This document shows positions 46,941 to 55,983 of a stretch of DNA of 64,000 nt, in pieces. This DNA is from Pelotomaculum schinkii (GTDB taxonomy: Bacteria > Bacillota > Desulfotomaculia > Desulfotomaculales > Pelotomaculaceae). Both the position numbers and the translations under genes were made by a program. The stretch is from the NCBI RefSeq assembly GCF_004369205.1, contig NZ_QFGA01000001.1, positions 1,054,001 through 1,118,000 of the forward strand. Direction: 5' to 3'. Numbering within the stretch: position 1 is the first letter of the stretch; each line of letters opens with the position of its first letter. Below the pieces are notes generated by a model. The model did no database searches. It had not been told where the DNA came from and worked only from the letters and a program-made list of their open reading frames with translations.

Positions 46941-48488
46941 TCAGCCAATCTCCATGGTGGCTTCCGGCAGGGCCGCGGCGATGTCTCCTGCTACCAGACC
47001 TATCATGCCTTTGCGGCGTGCGGCCAGGTCACCGGCCAAACCGTGGATATAGGCTCCGGCCGCAGCAGCCCGGGACGCTTCCAGTCCCTGGGCCATGAGG
47101 GCTGCGACGGCCCCGGTCAGGACATCGCCGCTGCCCGCCGTGGCCATGCCCGGGTTGCCGGTCGGGTTGATGAAAACCGCTCCTTTCGGCGCGGCCACAA
47201 CCGTCCTGGCCCCCTTCAGGAGGACCACCACGTTCCAGGCAGCAGCCGCGTTGGCGGCGACAACAAGCCTGTCATGCTGTATTTCACGTATTTTAGTCCC
47301 CGTTAACCTGGCCATTTCTCCGGGATGCGGCGTAACGACCACAGGGGCCTGAACCTTTCTAAGCGTTTCCCCGTCTCCGGCCAGGGCGTTGAGGGCATCA
47401 GCGTCCAGGACGCAGGGAACGTGTACCGCAGGAAGCAGTTCCTTGACTAAGGCCACCACTTCCGGGTCGGTCGAAAGACCCGGACCGATGGCTAAAACAT
47501 CCTTATCTTCCAACAGCGATATAATACGCTGCTTGGCTTCCCTTACCAGCTTGCCGTTCCCGGAGTCAGGCAGGGGGGCTGTCATAACCTCCGTAAGTTT
47601 GGCTTCCATTATACTGTGGAGTGTTTCCGGCACAGCCACCGTTACCAAACCTGCCCCGACCCGCAAGGCTGCTTCTCCGCACAGGCTGGCCGCTCCGGTC
47701 ATGCCGCGGGATCCGGCAACCACCAGGACCCTGCCAAAATCACCCTTGTGGGCGGAAGACCGGCGGTTGGGCATCCATTCCTTCACCAGCTCGCGGGTGG
47801 TCAGGTACCTCTGTGGTCCGTCCTTTTCCACCAGGCCGGAGGGGATAGATATGTCCACTACGTGCAAGTTGCCCGCATAATCAGCACCGGGCTCAAGTAT
47901 CAGCCCCAGCTTGGGCAGACCGAAGGCGACGGTGTGATCAGCCTGGATGCAGGGCCCGTTGACCCTGCCGCTGTCGGCTTCCAGGCCGGACGGAATATCC
48001 ACGGCCACTATCGGCTTGCCGCTGCCGTTTAAAACCTCAATAATACGGCCGGCCTTCTCCCCGATCTTGCCTTTGAAGCCGGTCCCATAGATAGCGTCTA
48101 CAATCAGGTCGGTATTCATCAGGATCAGCCTTACGATATTGATGCCGTCGCCATGCTGGAGGGAGTATATCTTCTGCTCCATCTTACGCCAGATTTCCAG
48201 ATTTATTGCTGCGTCGCCTGAGATTTCTTCGATATTGGCCAGGGCCAGCAGTTTAACCACGGCGCCCATGTTCAGAAGATGGCGCGCGACAACCAGTCCG
48301 TCCCCGCCATTGTTGCCCTTGCCGATAAAAACGGTAACTGTCTTGTCCCGTACATCTCCCAATACTTGTTTGACAACTTCCACCACATGGCGGCCGGCGT
48401 TTTCCATCAGGACTAGGCCTGGTATGCCGTAATCCTCAATGGCGGTCCTTTCCAACGCCTTCATTTCTTCAGCGGTAACCACCCTCAT
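46941..48488 (-). CDS. nnr: Bifunctional NAD(P)H-hydrate repair enzyme (epimerase and dehydratase)
   Basis: 515 aa. The N-terminal NnrE/YjeF epimerase domain (about 1-215) has GKGNNGGDGLVVARHL, and the C-terminal NnrD/carbohydrate-kinase-like dehydratase domain (about 225-510) has KGDFGRVLVVAGSRGMTGAA, HPGEMARL and GNPGMATAGSGDVLTG. It restores damaged NAD(P)HX to NAD(P)H. ATG start overlaps the acpS stop by 4 bp (ATGA). Confidence 0.95.
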   Translation of the reverse strand: MRVVTAEEMKALERTAIEDYGIPGLVLMENAGRHVVEVVKQVLGDVRDKTVTVFIGKGNNGGDGLVVARHLLNMGAVVKLLALANIEEISGDAAINLEIWRKMEQKIYSLQHGDGINIVRLILMNTDLIVDAIYGTGFKGKIGEKAGRIIEVLNGSGKPIVAVDIPSGLEADSGRVNGPCIQADHTVAFGLPKLGLILEPGADYAGNLHVVDISIPSGLVEKDGPQRYLTTRELVKEWMPNRRSSAHKGDFGRVLVVAGSRGMTGAASLCGEAALRVGAGLVTVAVPETLHSIMEAKLTEVMTAPLPDSGNGKLVREAKQRIISLLEDKDVLAIGPGLSTDPEVVALVKELLPAVHVPCVLDADALNALAGDGETLRKVQAPVVVTPHPGEMARLTGTKIREIQHDRLVVAANAAAAWNVVVLLKGARTVVAAPKGAVFINPTGNPGMATAGSGDVLTGAVAALMAQGLEASRAAAAGAYIHGLAGDLAARRKGMIGLVAGDIAAALPEATMEIG

Positions 48489-48901
48489 GCGTTAGCCCCC
48501 CGTCCGGTGGCGACAGCAAAAGCCACCGCAAATTCACGACTATGTGATAAGGTGATGTGCAATGATCCAATTCCTCTCTTGGCTGCCAGAGCAGCTGCGG
48601 CTCCGTGCAGTAAAACTCCGGGCGGGCCCTCCCGGCTGCGGCTGACCTCCACTTCCACCCAGCGACAACCCGAAAGGCCGCTCCCGATAGCCTTCAAAAC
48701 CGCTTCTTTGGCTGCAAAACGCGCGGCATAGCAGGAAATGCGGTCACGTCTGGCCTCGCAATAAGCAATTTCCGCGGAGGTATAGACCCGCTCCAGAAAC
48801 CGGCTGCCTGACCGTTCCACAGCAAGCTTGACCCGGTCGATTTCGATAATATCGGTTCCTACACCAATTATTGAATCATCACGTTTATATTCTTGGACCA
48901 A
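48485..48901 (-). CDS. acpS: Holo-[acyl-carrier-protein] synthase
   Basis: 138 aa, phosphopantetheinyl transferase that activates acyl carrier protein. It has GVGTDIIEIDRV (metal-binding Asp) at about residues 13-24 and AARFAAKEAVLKAIGSG (Glu and Lys of the active site) at about 59-75; HITLSHSREFAVAFAV closes the fold. TTG start with GGGGAGA upstream; the first 11 residues are slightly longer than in most AcpS, so a later non-ATG start is conceivable. Confidence 0.93.
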   Translation of the reverse strand: MVQEYKRDDSIIGVGTDIIEIDRVKLAVERSGSRFLERVYTSAEIAYCEARRDRISCYAARFAAKEAVLKAIGSGLSGCRWVEVEVSRSREGPPGVLLHGAAAALAAKRGIGSLHITLSHSREFAVAFAVATGRGANA

Positions 48902-48954
48902 AACCGTTTCTCCCCAAAAATGCTATCTGAAAATACAAAAGCCTTCTTAAAAAA

Positions 48955-49030
48955 AGTTGGCGTGAATTATTCGCACAAATGAAGCATTAGCTATAATTAA
49001 AAAATTCGCCGGCGCCGGTAAAAAACCTGC
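48955..49030. repeat. Degenerate copy D of the dispersed repeat
   Basis: GCGTGAATTATTCGCACAAATGAAG..TTAGCTA matches the first palindrome and following bases of copy A with several substitutions, and a GCCGGCGCCGG palindrome replaces the middle segment. Confidence 0.5.
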
Positions 49031-49099
49031 CTCAACCTTATCTGACTTAACAGACAAGCATTCTATTAAAAACCTTACAACTGCCCGCCTATACACAAA

Positions 49100-49129
49100 A
49101 GCCCTCTAACCGCTGCTGATTAGAAGGCT
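49100..49129 (-). terminator. Terminator after the LytT-like gene
   Basis: Arms 49100-49109 and 49120-49129 pair with one mismatch; on the minus strand TTTTG follows. It lies two bases beyond the regulator stop codon. Confidence 0.75.
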
Positions 49130-49131
49130 CT

Positions 49132-49920
49132 CTACAGGCCCAGGATCTTTTTCAACTTTTTGGCCTGGGCCCGGCTGACCGGCACCTCACTGGTCTCCTG
49201 GTCCTCAACGGTAAGGTTATAGGTCCCGTTGAAGAAAGGCACAATCTCTTTTACTTTGTGCAGATTGACCAGGTAACAGCGATGGGTCCTGAAAAAAACG
49301 TTGGGGTTTAAGCGGGCCTCCAGTTCCTTCAGGGTAAAACGGGTGAAAAGCTTGTTATTAAACGTTTTGATGTAGACATAATCCTGCTCTGTAAAGGCAT
49401 AGAAGATATCGGACTCTGCAACCAGGATAGTTTTACCCTGCTTTTCCGCGGGAACACGTTCGATCCTGATCTGGTTTGGGGGTGGGCCTGTTTTGAGTTC
49501 GGCTTCGCGCTCGGCTCTGACCTCGCCTGCGCTTTGAAGGACGCCGGCCTCCTGGGTTATTTTAACAACCTTGTCAATCGCTTTCTTTAACCGCTTCGGC
49601 TCAAATGGCTTAAGGATATAGTCCACAGCGTTAACTTCAAACGCAGAGACCGCGTACTCGTCATAAGCCGTAACAAAAACAATATGCGGCCGTCTGGGCA
49701 GTTCCTGGATGACCGCTCCCAGTTCCAGCCCGCTCATGCCGGGCATGGATATATCCAGAAAAAGGACCTGGTAATCCAGCGCCTTAATCAGGGCAAGGGC
49801 TTCCTGGGCATTGGTAGCCTCACCGACGATTTCCACATCTTCGGTGCTGTTCAAAGCATGTCTAAGCTCCTGTCTGGCTGGGTATTCATCATCCACGATC
49901 AGCGCTTTAAGCTTCAACAA
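49132..49920 (-). CDS. LytTR-family response regulator
   Basis: 262 aa. Receiver domain with acidic pair DDE (residues 10-12), phospho-acceptor Asp in VLFLDISMPGMSG (about 56) and Lys in ILKPFEPKR (about 107); C-terminal LytTR DNA-binding domain (about 160-260, FYAFTEQDYVYIKTFNNKLFTRFTLKELE, FFRTHRCYLVNL). It overlaps the kinase gene by 14 bp and is its cognate regulator. LytTR systems often control cell-wall, carbon-source or surface functions; the target is unknown. Confidence 0.93.
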   Translation of the reverse strand: MLKLKALIVDDEYPARQELRHALNSTEDVEIVGEATNAQEALALIKALDYQVLFLDISMPGMSGLELGAVIQELPRRPHIVFVTAYDEYAVSAFEVNAVDYILKPFEPKRLKKAIDKVVKITQEAGVLQSAGEVRAEREAELKTGPPPNQIRIERVPAEKQGKTILVAESDIFYAFTEQDYVYIKTFNNKLFTRFTLKELEARLNPNVFFRTHRCYLVNLHKVKEIVPFFNGTYNLTVEDQETSEVPVSRAQAKKLKKILGL

Positions 49921-51220
49921 CAGCCCCCTCCTCCCGGTGTTTCTTCAGGGGTATCCGTATATACACCGAAGTGCCTTTGTCGACCTCACTCACTATTTTT
50001 AGACCGTAATCCTCTCCATACAGGCTCTTTAAACGTTCGTGCACGTTGCTCATACCAACCCCGTTGCCGGAACCAAAACCCGGCAGCAGCACCTTGGGCA
50101 GTCTGTCCCGGCTGATTCCCACCCCGTCGTCCTCAATGATAAAGAGCATTTCTCCATTGTCCAGTCGCGCTGTAATTTTAACCGTGCCAGGCCCGATCAT
50201 AGGCTGGACGCCGTGTTTGATGGCGTTTTCCACCAGAGGCTGCAGGGTCAGCACGGGTACCTGATACTCAAGGAGGGCCGGGTCAATATCCTTTTTGATC
50301 CTGATCTTTTCCCGGAAACGGGCCTTTTCCAGCACAAGGTAGGTATTTACATATTCTATTTCTTCTTTTAAACTGTTAAAATGTCCTTGCCTTTTGAGTG
50401 CCTGCCGGAAAAATGAAGCAAGGCGGATTAAAAGCCTTCTGGCAGTTTCCGGGTGCGACCTGCTGTAGCTTATTATAGCATTCAGGGTATTGAATAAAAA
50501 GTGAGGGTTTATCTGGGCATGCAGAGCGTCAAGCTCGGCAATCGTGACCAATTGAGCCTGCCGGTCCAACTCCGCCAGCTCCATCTGCATACCAAGGAGC
50601 TGCGCCACCGCCAGCGCCATCTTCACAACGGAAGGCTGCAGGTCACCCTGATTGGTCTGATAAAGCTTCACCGTGCCGGCCACTTCGCCCTTGCATTTCA
50701 GCGGGGCGATGACAGCTGCCTGCAGGGTGCAGTTCTTTTCCGGGCAATTAAGTCCTTTCTTATCCTTGACAATCATCAACTCACCGGTGGCTATGGCCTG
50801 CATGGTAGAATGGGTGAGAATCGGTCCCCCGGCCTTGTGATGATCCGAACACTCACCGATATACGCCAACACCTTCTCCCGGTCGGTAATGGCCACAGCC
50901 GACACTTCGCTGATTTTCTTGATGATTTCCGCTGTTTTCTGCGCCGTTTCTTCATTGAGCCCTCGTCTCATAAACGGCAGGGTCTCGTTGGCAATCTGCA
51001 GGGTAGGGTCCATGGGGTGTTCGTCCAGCTTTAAGGCGGCCACTTTATGCCTTTTAATATAGTCAACCACAAAGTAGGTCCCCACGGCGTTGACGAGGAT
51101 AATTAAGGCCAGCAAGCCCCAGAGTCCCGGCTTGGCAAAAAAAACAACCGCTGCAATTAGGAGCTGCGCCAGGCCCCATCGTAGAACGATGCCTCCGGCC
51201 GGCTGGCTGAACTGGTTCAC
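49907..51220 (-). CDS. LytS/YehU-type sensor histidine kinase with GAF-like domain
   Basis: 437 aa. Two N-terminal membrane spans (about residues 10-50), a GAF-like sensor region (about 75-200) that includes GECSDHH and LNCPEKNC, suggesting metal or redox binding, then the His_kinase domain with the phosphorylated His in HAQINPHFLFNTLNAI (about 235) and an ATPase domain with NAIKHGV (N box), DDGVGI and GVGMSNVHERL. It passes the signal to the overlapping LytTR regulator. Confidence 0.92.
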   Translation of the reverse strand: MNQFSQPAGGIVLRWGLAQLLIAAVVFFAKPGLWGLLALIILVNAVGTYFVVDYIKRHKVAALKLDEHPMDPTLQIANETLPFMRRGLNEETAQKTAEIIKKISEVSAVAITDREKVLAYIGECSDHHKAGGPILTHSTMQAIATGELMIVKDKKGLNCPEKNCTLQAAVIAPLKCKGEVAGTVKLYQTNQGDLQPSVVKMALAVAQLLGMQMELAELDRQAQLVTIAELDALHAQINPHFLFNTLNAIISYSRSHPETARRLLIRLASFFRQALKRQGHFNSLKEEIEYVNTYLVLEKARFREKIRIKKDIDPALLEYQVPVLTLQPLVENAIKHGVQPMIGPGTVKITARLDNGEMLFIIEDDGVGISRDRLPKVLLPGFGSGNGVGMSNVHERLKSLYGEDYGLKIVSEVDKGTSVYIRIPLKKHREEGAVVEA

Positions 51221-51331
51221 ACCTTCACCCGCCTAAAAAGTTAATAGTAAAAATGCACAAATATCCTCAATTTATTGCCGGTATATATTCTTCAATATGT
51301 GCATAAAGCTTTCCTGCATATACATACCGGG

Positions 51332-52279
51332 TTATCTCTTTTTCATTCTTTCAAAATAGTTGACAATCCCACCAGCGTTAAGTCCCATATCCGTGGCCAG
51401 CAACTCTATAATTGACTGTTCCTGTTTGAATTCTCCATACTGGGACAGCTCACCCCACAACATGCTCCACAGGGCTTCTTCAATATCTTTCAGCCCGCCC
51501 CCTGAAGCAAGCATGTGCCGCCCCGTCTCGGCGTAGACCCGCACCAGATCCCTGTTGCGGGCGATTACCTCGGACGCGCCCGCTACCTTGCCGAAATGGG
51601 TAAAGTAGACATCCTCCAGGTCCAGACGGTTCAAGCGGTTAAAGGTTTCCATAAAGGCCGCGGGATCAAATTCTGAGGGTGGGGTAATCGGAAGTACATA
51701 CGGACGCCCGATCAACCGGCTTAACAAAGGGTAATGGCCGCCCAGGCAGTCGCCGCTAAAAATGCCGCGGCTGGCCGGGTCGTGTAAGACCATGTGGTGG
51801 CGGGCATGCCCCGGCGTGTGGTAAATGGTCAGCACTCTCCCACCTCCGAGGTCCAGGGCCTCGCCTTCCTCGGGGGTATGTATCCGCTCTTCGGGCACAG
51901 GGTAGATGTCGCCAAATAAAACGTCAAAAGATGCTCCATAAAGCTGCCTGGCAGCATTAATCAGGCGGGAAGGCTCAACCAGATGCCTGGCTCCGCGCGG
52001 ATGTACCAATACCCGGGCGTTGGGGAACTCCCGGGCTAGCGCTCCGGCGCCGCCCGAATGGTCCAGGTGGATATGTGAGACTATGATGTAAGCCAATTGC
52101 CCTGGGGGCACTCCCAGGTCTTTGAGGGCCTCCACCAAACGGCCAATGCCCGGTGTCGCGCCGGTTTCAAAAATAGCGGCCTTCTCCGCCAGGATAATGT
52201 AGCAGGATGTACGCTCAGGCTCACCCTGGTAGTTGACATCCACCTGATAAATATTTTCACCCAAGCTAATCACTGACAA
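51332..52279 (-). CDS. Metallo-beta-lactamase-fold hydrolase
   Basis: 315 aa. Zinc motif HIHLDHSGG (about residues 68-76), later metal ligands in YHTPGHARHH and FSGDCLGG, and a C-terminal helical part. This variant resembles the glyoxalase II/thioesterase-like MBL proteins of anaerobes; the substrate is not known. Monocistronic by spacing, oriented with the neighbouring kinase and selenium/sulfur genes. Confidence 0.87.
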   Translation of the reverse strand: MSVISLGENIYQVDVNYQGEPERTSCYIILAEKAAIFETGATPGIGRLVEALKDLGVPPGQLAYIIVSHIHLDHSGGAGALAREFPNARVLVHPRGARHLVEPSRLINAARQLYGASFDVLFGDIYPVPEERIHTPEEGEALDLGGGRVLTIYHTPGHARHHMVLHDPASRGIFSGDCLGGHYPLLSRLIGRPYVLPITPPSEFDPAAFMETFNRLNRLDLEDVYFTHFGKVAGASEVIARNRDLVRVYAETGRHMLASGGGLKDIEEALWSMLWGELSQYGEFKQEQSIIELLATDMGLNAGGIVNYFERMKKR

Positions 52280-52574
52280 CTCATATCCCCCCCGTTATTT
52301 AAAAGTGGGCTTACACAACTAGAATATCTGAAAAGTTTGAAGATTGTCAACATATATTGTATCAACCATATTTACAATAATAAGACATTACAGGTTATTT
52401 CACCCTCCGGGCCGTCATTAGATGCCTCAATCATATTTGACTGCGGCAACCTGTTGGCATTCAGGCGTACTCATGTCCGCCAACTATAAATGCACGGTAT
52501 GATTTGCCTGAAGGCAAGGAAATTACCAAGCGCTTTACTCTTTAAAGCGGTATTCTAGCTTATCTTCGGACTCA
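52280..52574. other. Intergenic region upstream of the MBL gene
   Basis: AT-rich around 52310-52390, presumably holding the MBL promoter on the minus strand. No gene is supported. Confidence 0.4.
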
Positions 52575-52611
52575 ATTAAAAATGACCGCCCATTTAGCTC
52601 TGGCGATCATT
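52575..52611 (-). terminator. Terminator of the yedE-TusA-like pair
   Basis: Arms 52581-52590 and 52602-52611 pair with a single mismatch; on the minus strand TTTTTAATT follows. It lies about 40 bp beyond the last stop codon. Confidence 0.82.
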
Positions 52612-52649
52612 ATGGTGTTTTATTCAGTTTTTGGTATGAATACCGGCTT

Positions 52650-52862
52650 TTACTTCGTTAGCTGCAGTAAAAATTCTTCCCCGTCCTGGGTAATGTCAAT
52701 GTTCCACTTTTGATTTTTTGCCAGCCGGGAAATATTATCCCGTGCGGCCGCTGAATCTACAAGCACTTTGATCGTGCCCGTACCCAGCCGGTCCATCTCC
52801 TTCTTGACGATCAGGAGCGGTTCAGGACAGAGAAGCCCTCTCGCGTCCTTGACTTCCTGCAT
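52650..52862 (-). CDS. TusA/SirA/YedF-like sulfur or selenium carrier protein
   Basis: 70 aa with the N-terminal DARGLLCPEPLLIVKKEMD motif; the CPxP Cys (residue 12) is the persulfide/perselenide carrier of the TusA family. It overlaps the YedE-like transporter gene by 41 bp. The YedE-YedF pairing occurs with selenium metabolism in many bacteria that have SelD, and selD lies 5 kb away. Clostridial YedF proteins usually have an added DsrE-like domain that this short version lacks. Confidence 0.88.
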   Translation of the reverse strand: MQEVKDARGLLCPEPLLIVKKEMDRLGTGTIKVLVDSAAARDNISRLAKNQKWNIDITQDGEEFLLQLTK

Positions 52863-53931
52863 CAGCTTTCACCCCCCGAACTGACAGATTAGCTTTGCAA
52901 ACAAAGAATGCTATCACAAAGACTGCGGCAAAACCGATCAGGACCGCCGTCTGCCCTGCCGCCGGGACACCCTTGGCGCTGGCAGCCAGGCCGAAGTTAT
53001 GGGCGAAAGCGGCGCCGGCTATTAAACCGAGCACCGTTACGGCGGAATCGGTATTCCCCTCTGAAGCGGAAATAAGCTGGCGGAGCGGACAGCCGCCCAG
53101 CAACACCGCGCATAAACCAGCCAGGGCCATACCGAGGAAATTCCAGGGACCGTCGCTGTGCGCGATAGGTTGACCTTCAAAACCCAGTTTAAAAGTACCC
53201 ATAGTTAAATTACCGATAAGTGCCACAATCAGGATTGCCGCAAAGCCGTAAAGCAGGTAAGAGTCCCGGAATAGAATAAAATCACGGATACCGCCAGCCA
53301 AACAGAGCCTTGAACGCTGGGCCAAAACACCCACGATAACGCCTGCCATAAGCGCCAGCGCCAGGGGCGCGCGCATGGAAGCAGGACCTTCCGTACTGAA
53401 AATAATATAGGCCGGCTTGGCCAGCAGGAGAATAAACACAGTAATAACCATGCCGATAAAAACATAGCCGTTCGATTTGTTTTGAGGCATGGCCCGGCCC
53501 AGGGAAAATCCCTTGCGTAAGAAAGGCAGGCCCAGCCCAACTCCCGCAATCAGCCCGGCAATACCCCAGAGGGCATTCAAGTCACCTCCGGCGAGGCGCA
53601 AAATGGCTCTTAATGGGCAGCCCAGGAAAACCAGCATGCCGATCATGGCTATAAAACCGAGCAAGAACCTGGTCAAGGCGCTGGACCCGCCCAGAGACTT
53701 GAATTCCCTGGTAGCGACAGCCGCCCCAAAGGCTCCCAGCACCATCCCAATGATTTCCGGGCGTATATACTGCACTGTCGCTACTTTTTGCAAGCCGAGT
53801 CCTCCGGAGATATCCCTGAGAAAACAGGCAATACAATAGCCCATGTTAGCAGGGTTACCGTATTTCACCAGCAGGATCGCCATAAGACCGGTAATAGCGC
53901 CGGCAATAATGATCGTCCATTTTTGCTTCAT
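52822..53931 (-). CDS. yedE: YedE-like selenium/sulfur-related membrane transporter
   Basis: 369 aa, about ten membrane spans in two related halves (DUF395/YeeE-YedE family). Each half has a conserved Cys-containing GCPLR motif (FLGCPLRAILRLAGG about residue 105, LLGGCPLRQLISASEG about 275), plus GYCIACFLRD at the start and QRSRLCLAGGIRD in the middle. YeeE relatives import thiosulfate; the YedE variant is linked to selenium by gene context. It would feed the overlapping TusA-like carrier. Confidence 0.9.
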   Translation of the reverse strand: MKQKWTIIIAGAITGLMAILLVKYGNPANMGYCIACFLRDISGGLGLQKVATVQYIRPEIIGMVLGAFGAAVATREFKSLGGSSALTRFLLGFIAMIGMLVFLGCPLRAILRLAGGDLNALWGIAGLIAGVGLGLPFLRKGFSLGRAMPQNKSNGYVFIGMVITVFILLLAKPAYIIFSTEGPASMRAPLALALMAGVIVGVLAQRSRLCLAGGIRDFILFRDSYLLYGFAAILIVALIGNLTMGTFKLGFEGQPIAHSDGPWNFLGMALAGLCAVLLGGCPLRQLISASEGNTDSAVTVLGLIAGAAFAHNFGLAASAKGVPAAGQTAVLIGFAAVFVIAFFVCKANLSVRGVKADAGSQGRERASLS

Positions 53932-54196
53932 CTAAGATTCACCTTTCTTTTGCTGGAATGCTTTCCCACTCAACTGTAACTACCTACCTCAAAATACGTT
54001 ATAATTTAAGCCCTCCTCCCCTTAATATTGCTCACAAGTTTTATATAAATTTTATTTCTCTGATAATTTTCAATATGACGGCTTAGTAATCCTTTATTAA
54101 GATTATTCGATATTTTTATAACACTTGGTACTCCTAATTACTTGCTTTTATACGTTATTATCATGATAAGATAACTATGGATTTAAATCGAAACCC
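53932..54196. other. AT-rich intergenic region upstream of yedE
   Basis: Probably holds the yedE promoter (minus strand). No gene or recognisable riboswitch was found. Confidence 0.4.
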
Positions 54197-54233
54197 AAAA
54201 GGGAGGTAAGGCCTGAGCCGTTACCTCCCTTTT
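54197..54233. terminator. Strong bidirectional-type terminator
   Basis: Perfect 13-bp stem (54197-54209 with 54221-54233) with an 11-nt loop, A-tract on one side and T-tract on the other. It ends the sigma-factor operon on the minus strand. Confidence 0.9.
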
Positions 54234-54266
54234 TATAATTTTACTTTGCCAATATAACGGTAAATC

Positions 54267-55376
54267 TCAATTAATGTTTAACTCTATCGGACCGTTTTGT
54301 GTGCTCAGCTTGGCCTGGCCTTTCCCTGCACCAAGCTTTAGCTCATAGCCCTTGACACCAGGGTCGGGCTCGGGACCTTTCCCTGCTACCGAGATTGAGC
54401 CATTACTGGTCCTGGCTTCCAGCTCCAGGCTGGACTGCCCTGGGATGGTTAAAGTGAGCGCACCATTAACAGAACGCAGATCATAAACCTTTTCCAGCGG
54501 CAGTTCTGAAATAAGCTCCACCAGGCCGTTCCGGCTTTCCACCTTGACACTGCCTTTCGGGTTCTCCACCCTTACCTCTCCATTTTCAGAGGTAAGCTTT
54601 AAATCTCCGCTTATCCCGACGGCTGTTAAGCGGCCGTTCTCGCCTTTCACTTCCAGACTGCCGTCAAGATTACTTACAATGACGTCGCCGTGAAGAGAGT
54701 TAATGTTCATGTTTCCGGATAAATTTCCGGCCTCAATTTCCCCGTTGCCGCCAGCCAGTTCCAGGGTCAACCCGGGTGGCGCCTCCACCGCCAGGATCAC
54801 CTCTCCCGGAGTTCTGCGAGCAGCTTCAGAAAGGCTGGTAAATATCCTGGTGGTTGAGCCCTCCTCCACGGTGACCTCAAACTTATCGGCGCTAGCCGTG
54901 GCCTTTTCCTCATTCGGCCCGTAAGAGATAATCTTAGCCATGGCGTGCAGTTCGCCGTCCTGGGAAGGTTTAATCAATATCGAACCCAACTGGTTATCCA
55001 CCTTCAGCCGGGACCCTTCAGCCAGGCTGACGGGCTTGGACTCCCACTGCCTGGTATAGCTGTACCGGTTTTCAAAAAGGGACTCTTCTATAATCCGGTT
55101 CAACTCAAGAGAAGGCAGCGCGTTGATAACCAACCCGGCTAAAACCAGGAGGCCAACAACCAGGATGCTTGGGATGTGAAAGACTACTTCCCGGTCCTTG
55201 TTGGTGTATCGCCTGATAAAGAACTCCGCCCCCAGGGCAATTAAGAGCAGGGGCCAGAACCTCCAAAAGATTTTCGGTGATTGGAACCCGCCAAAATTGT
55301 AAACAAGCATGCCCACGCCGGCAGTGACCAATCCCAGCGCCAAGGTTAAAGGCCCGGCTTTAATCTGAGTCGCCAT
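54267..55376 (-). CDS. Membrane protein with DUF4097 (toast-rack, LiaF-like) domain
   Basis: 369 aa. Three to four membrane spans in residues 8-90 (LiaI/LiaF-type N-terminal region) followed by a long repetitive beta-solenoid domain (about 110-369) made of short strands such as GDLKLTSENGEVRVENPKGSVKVESRNG. In Firmicutes these domains occur in envelope-stress systems. It is the last gene of an operon with an ECF sigma factor and anti-sigma factor, overlapping the preceding gene by 17 bp, so a role as a membrane-side component or target of that system is likely. Confidence 0.83.
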   Translation of the reverse strand: MATQIKAGPLTLALGLVTAGVGMLVYNFGGFQSPKIFWRFWPLLLIALGAEFFIRRYTNKDREVVFHIPSILVVGLLVLAGLVINALPSLELNRIIEESLFENRYSYTRQWESKPVSLAEGSRLKVDNQLGSILIKPSQDGELHAMAKIISYGPNEEKATASADKFEVTVEEGSTTRIFTSLSEAARRTPGEVILAVEAPPGLTLELAGGNGEIEAGNLSGNMNINSLHGDVIVSNLDGSLEVKGENGRLTAVGISGDLKLTSENGEVRVENPKGSVKVESRNGLVELISELPLEKVYDLRSVNGALTLTIPGQSSLELEARTSNGSISVAGKGPEPDPGVKGYELKLGAGKGQAKLSTQNGPIELNIN

Positions 55377-55983
55377 TTTGCTCCCCCCTTCTGGTATTCT
55401 TATAAAGCATGTAAATGCCCAAAGCCAGAATTAACAACGGGGGTACCAGACGGTTCATCAGGTAGTGATAGGGCAGGTAATTAGGCAAGAGGTTATTCAA
55501 AAGGGCCAGAGCGCCGACAACGATTAAGGCTATACCAACCAGGCCACCCCTGGATTCCAGAAAGCCTGTCTCAATCAGAGGGCTGTCTTCCACCGCCTGT
55601 CCCTGGTTAATTTGCTTTAGCAACTGCAAGGTGTCAAAGATGGTGTAAAAGATCACCACCGGCAGTACCAGGGCGGTTATTGCCCCAAATTCGGTTGCCG
55701 CAGCCAGGAATATTGTACCATAAAAGATAATCATTGTCTGCAAACCGCGCTTCATTAAACCCAGATACAAGTATCCGGCGCCGGGGATGATTGAGAGAAA
55801 AAAGGCCCAAAAGGTACTTCTGGTACTGTCAGCGGTCTTCGTATCCTCACCCACCCTGCTCTCCAGGCAGTTCCGGCAAAACTGCCTGTTACGTAAGTTA
55901 ACCAGACAGTCCTCACAGACTGGCTGGTGGCAGACTGAACAGATTGCGACAGCCTCCTGTTCTTCATGGTTGGCGCACTTCAT
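55360..55983 (-). CDS. B-box zinc-finger membrane protein
   Basis: 207 aa. Residues 1-45 hold a B-box-like zinc finger (CANHEEQEAVAICSVCHQPVC..C with further CRNC), followed by four or five membrane spans (about 60-195), including the GAGYLYLGLMKRG motif of TM2-type proteins. It overlaps the anti-sigma gene by 20 bp and the DUF4097 gene by 17 bp, so all are translated together. Function unknown. Confidence 0.82.
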   Translation of the reverse strand: MKCANHEEQEAVAICSVCHQPVCEDCLVNLRNRQFCRNCLESRVGEDTKTADSTRSTFWAFFLSIIPGAGYLYLGLMKRGLQTMIIFYGTIFLAAATEFGAITALVLPVVIFYTIFDTLQLLKQINQGQAVEDSPLIETGFLESRGGLVGIALIVVGALALLNNLLPNYLPYHYLMNRLVPPLLILALGIYMLYKNTRRGEQNGDSD

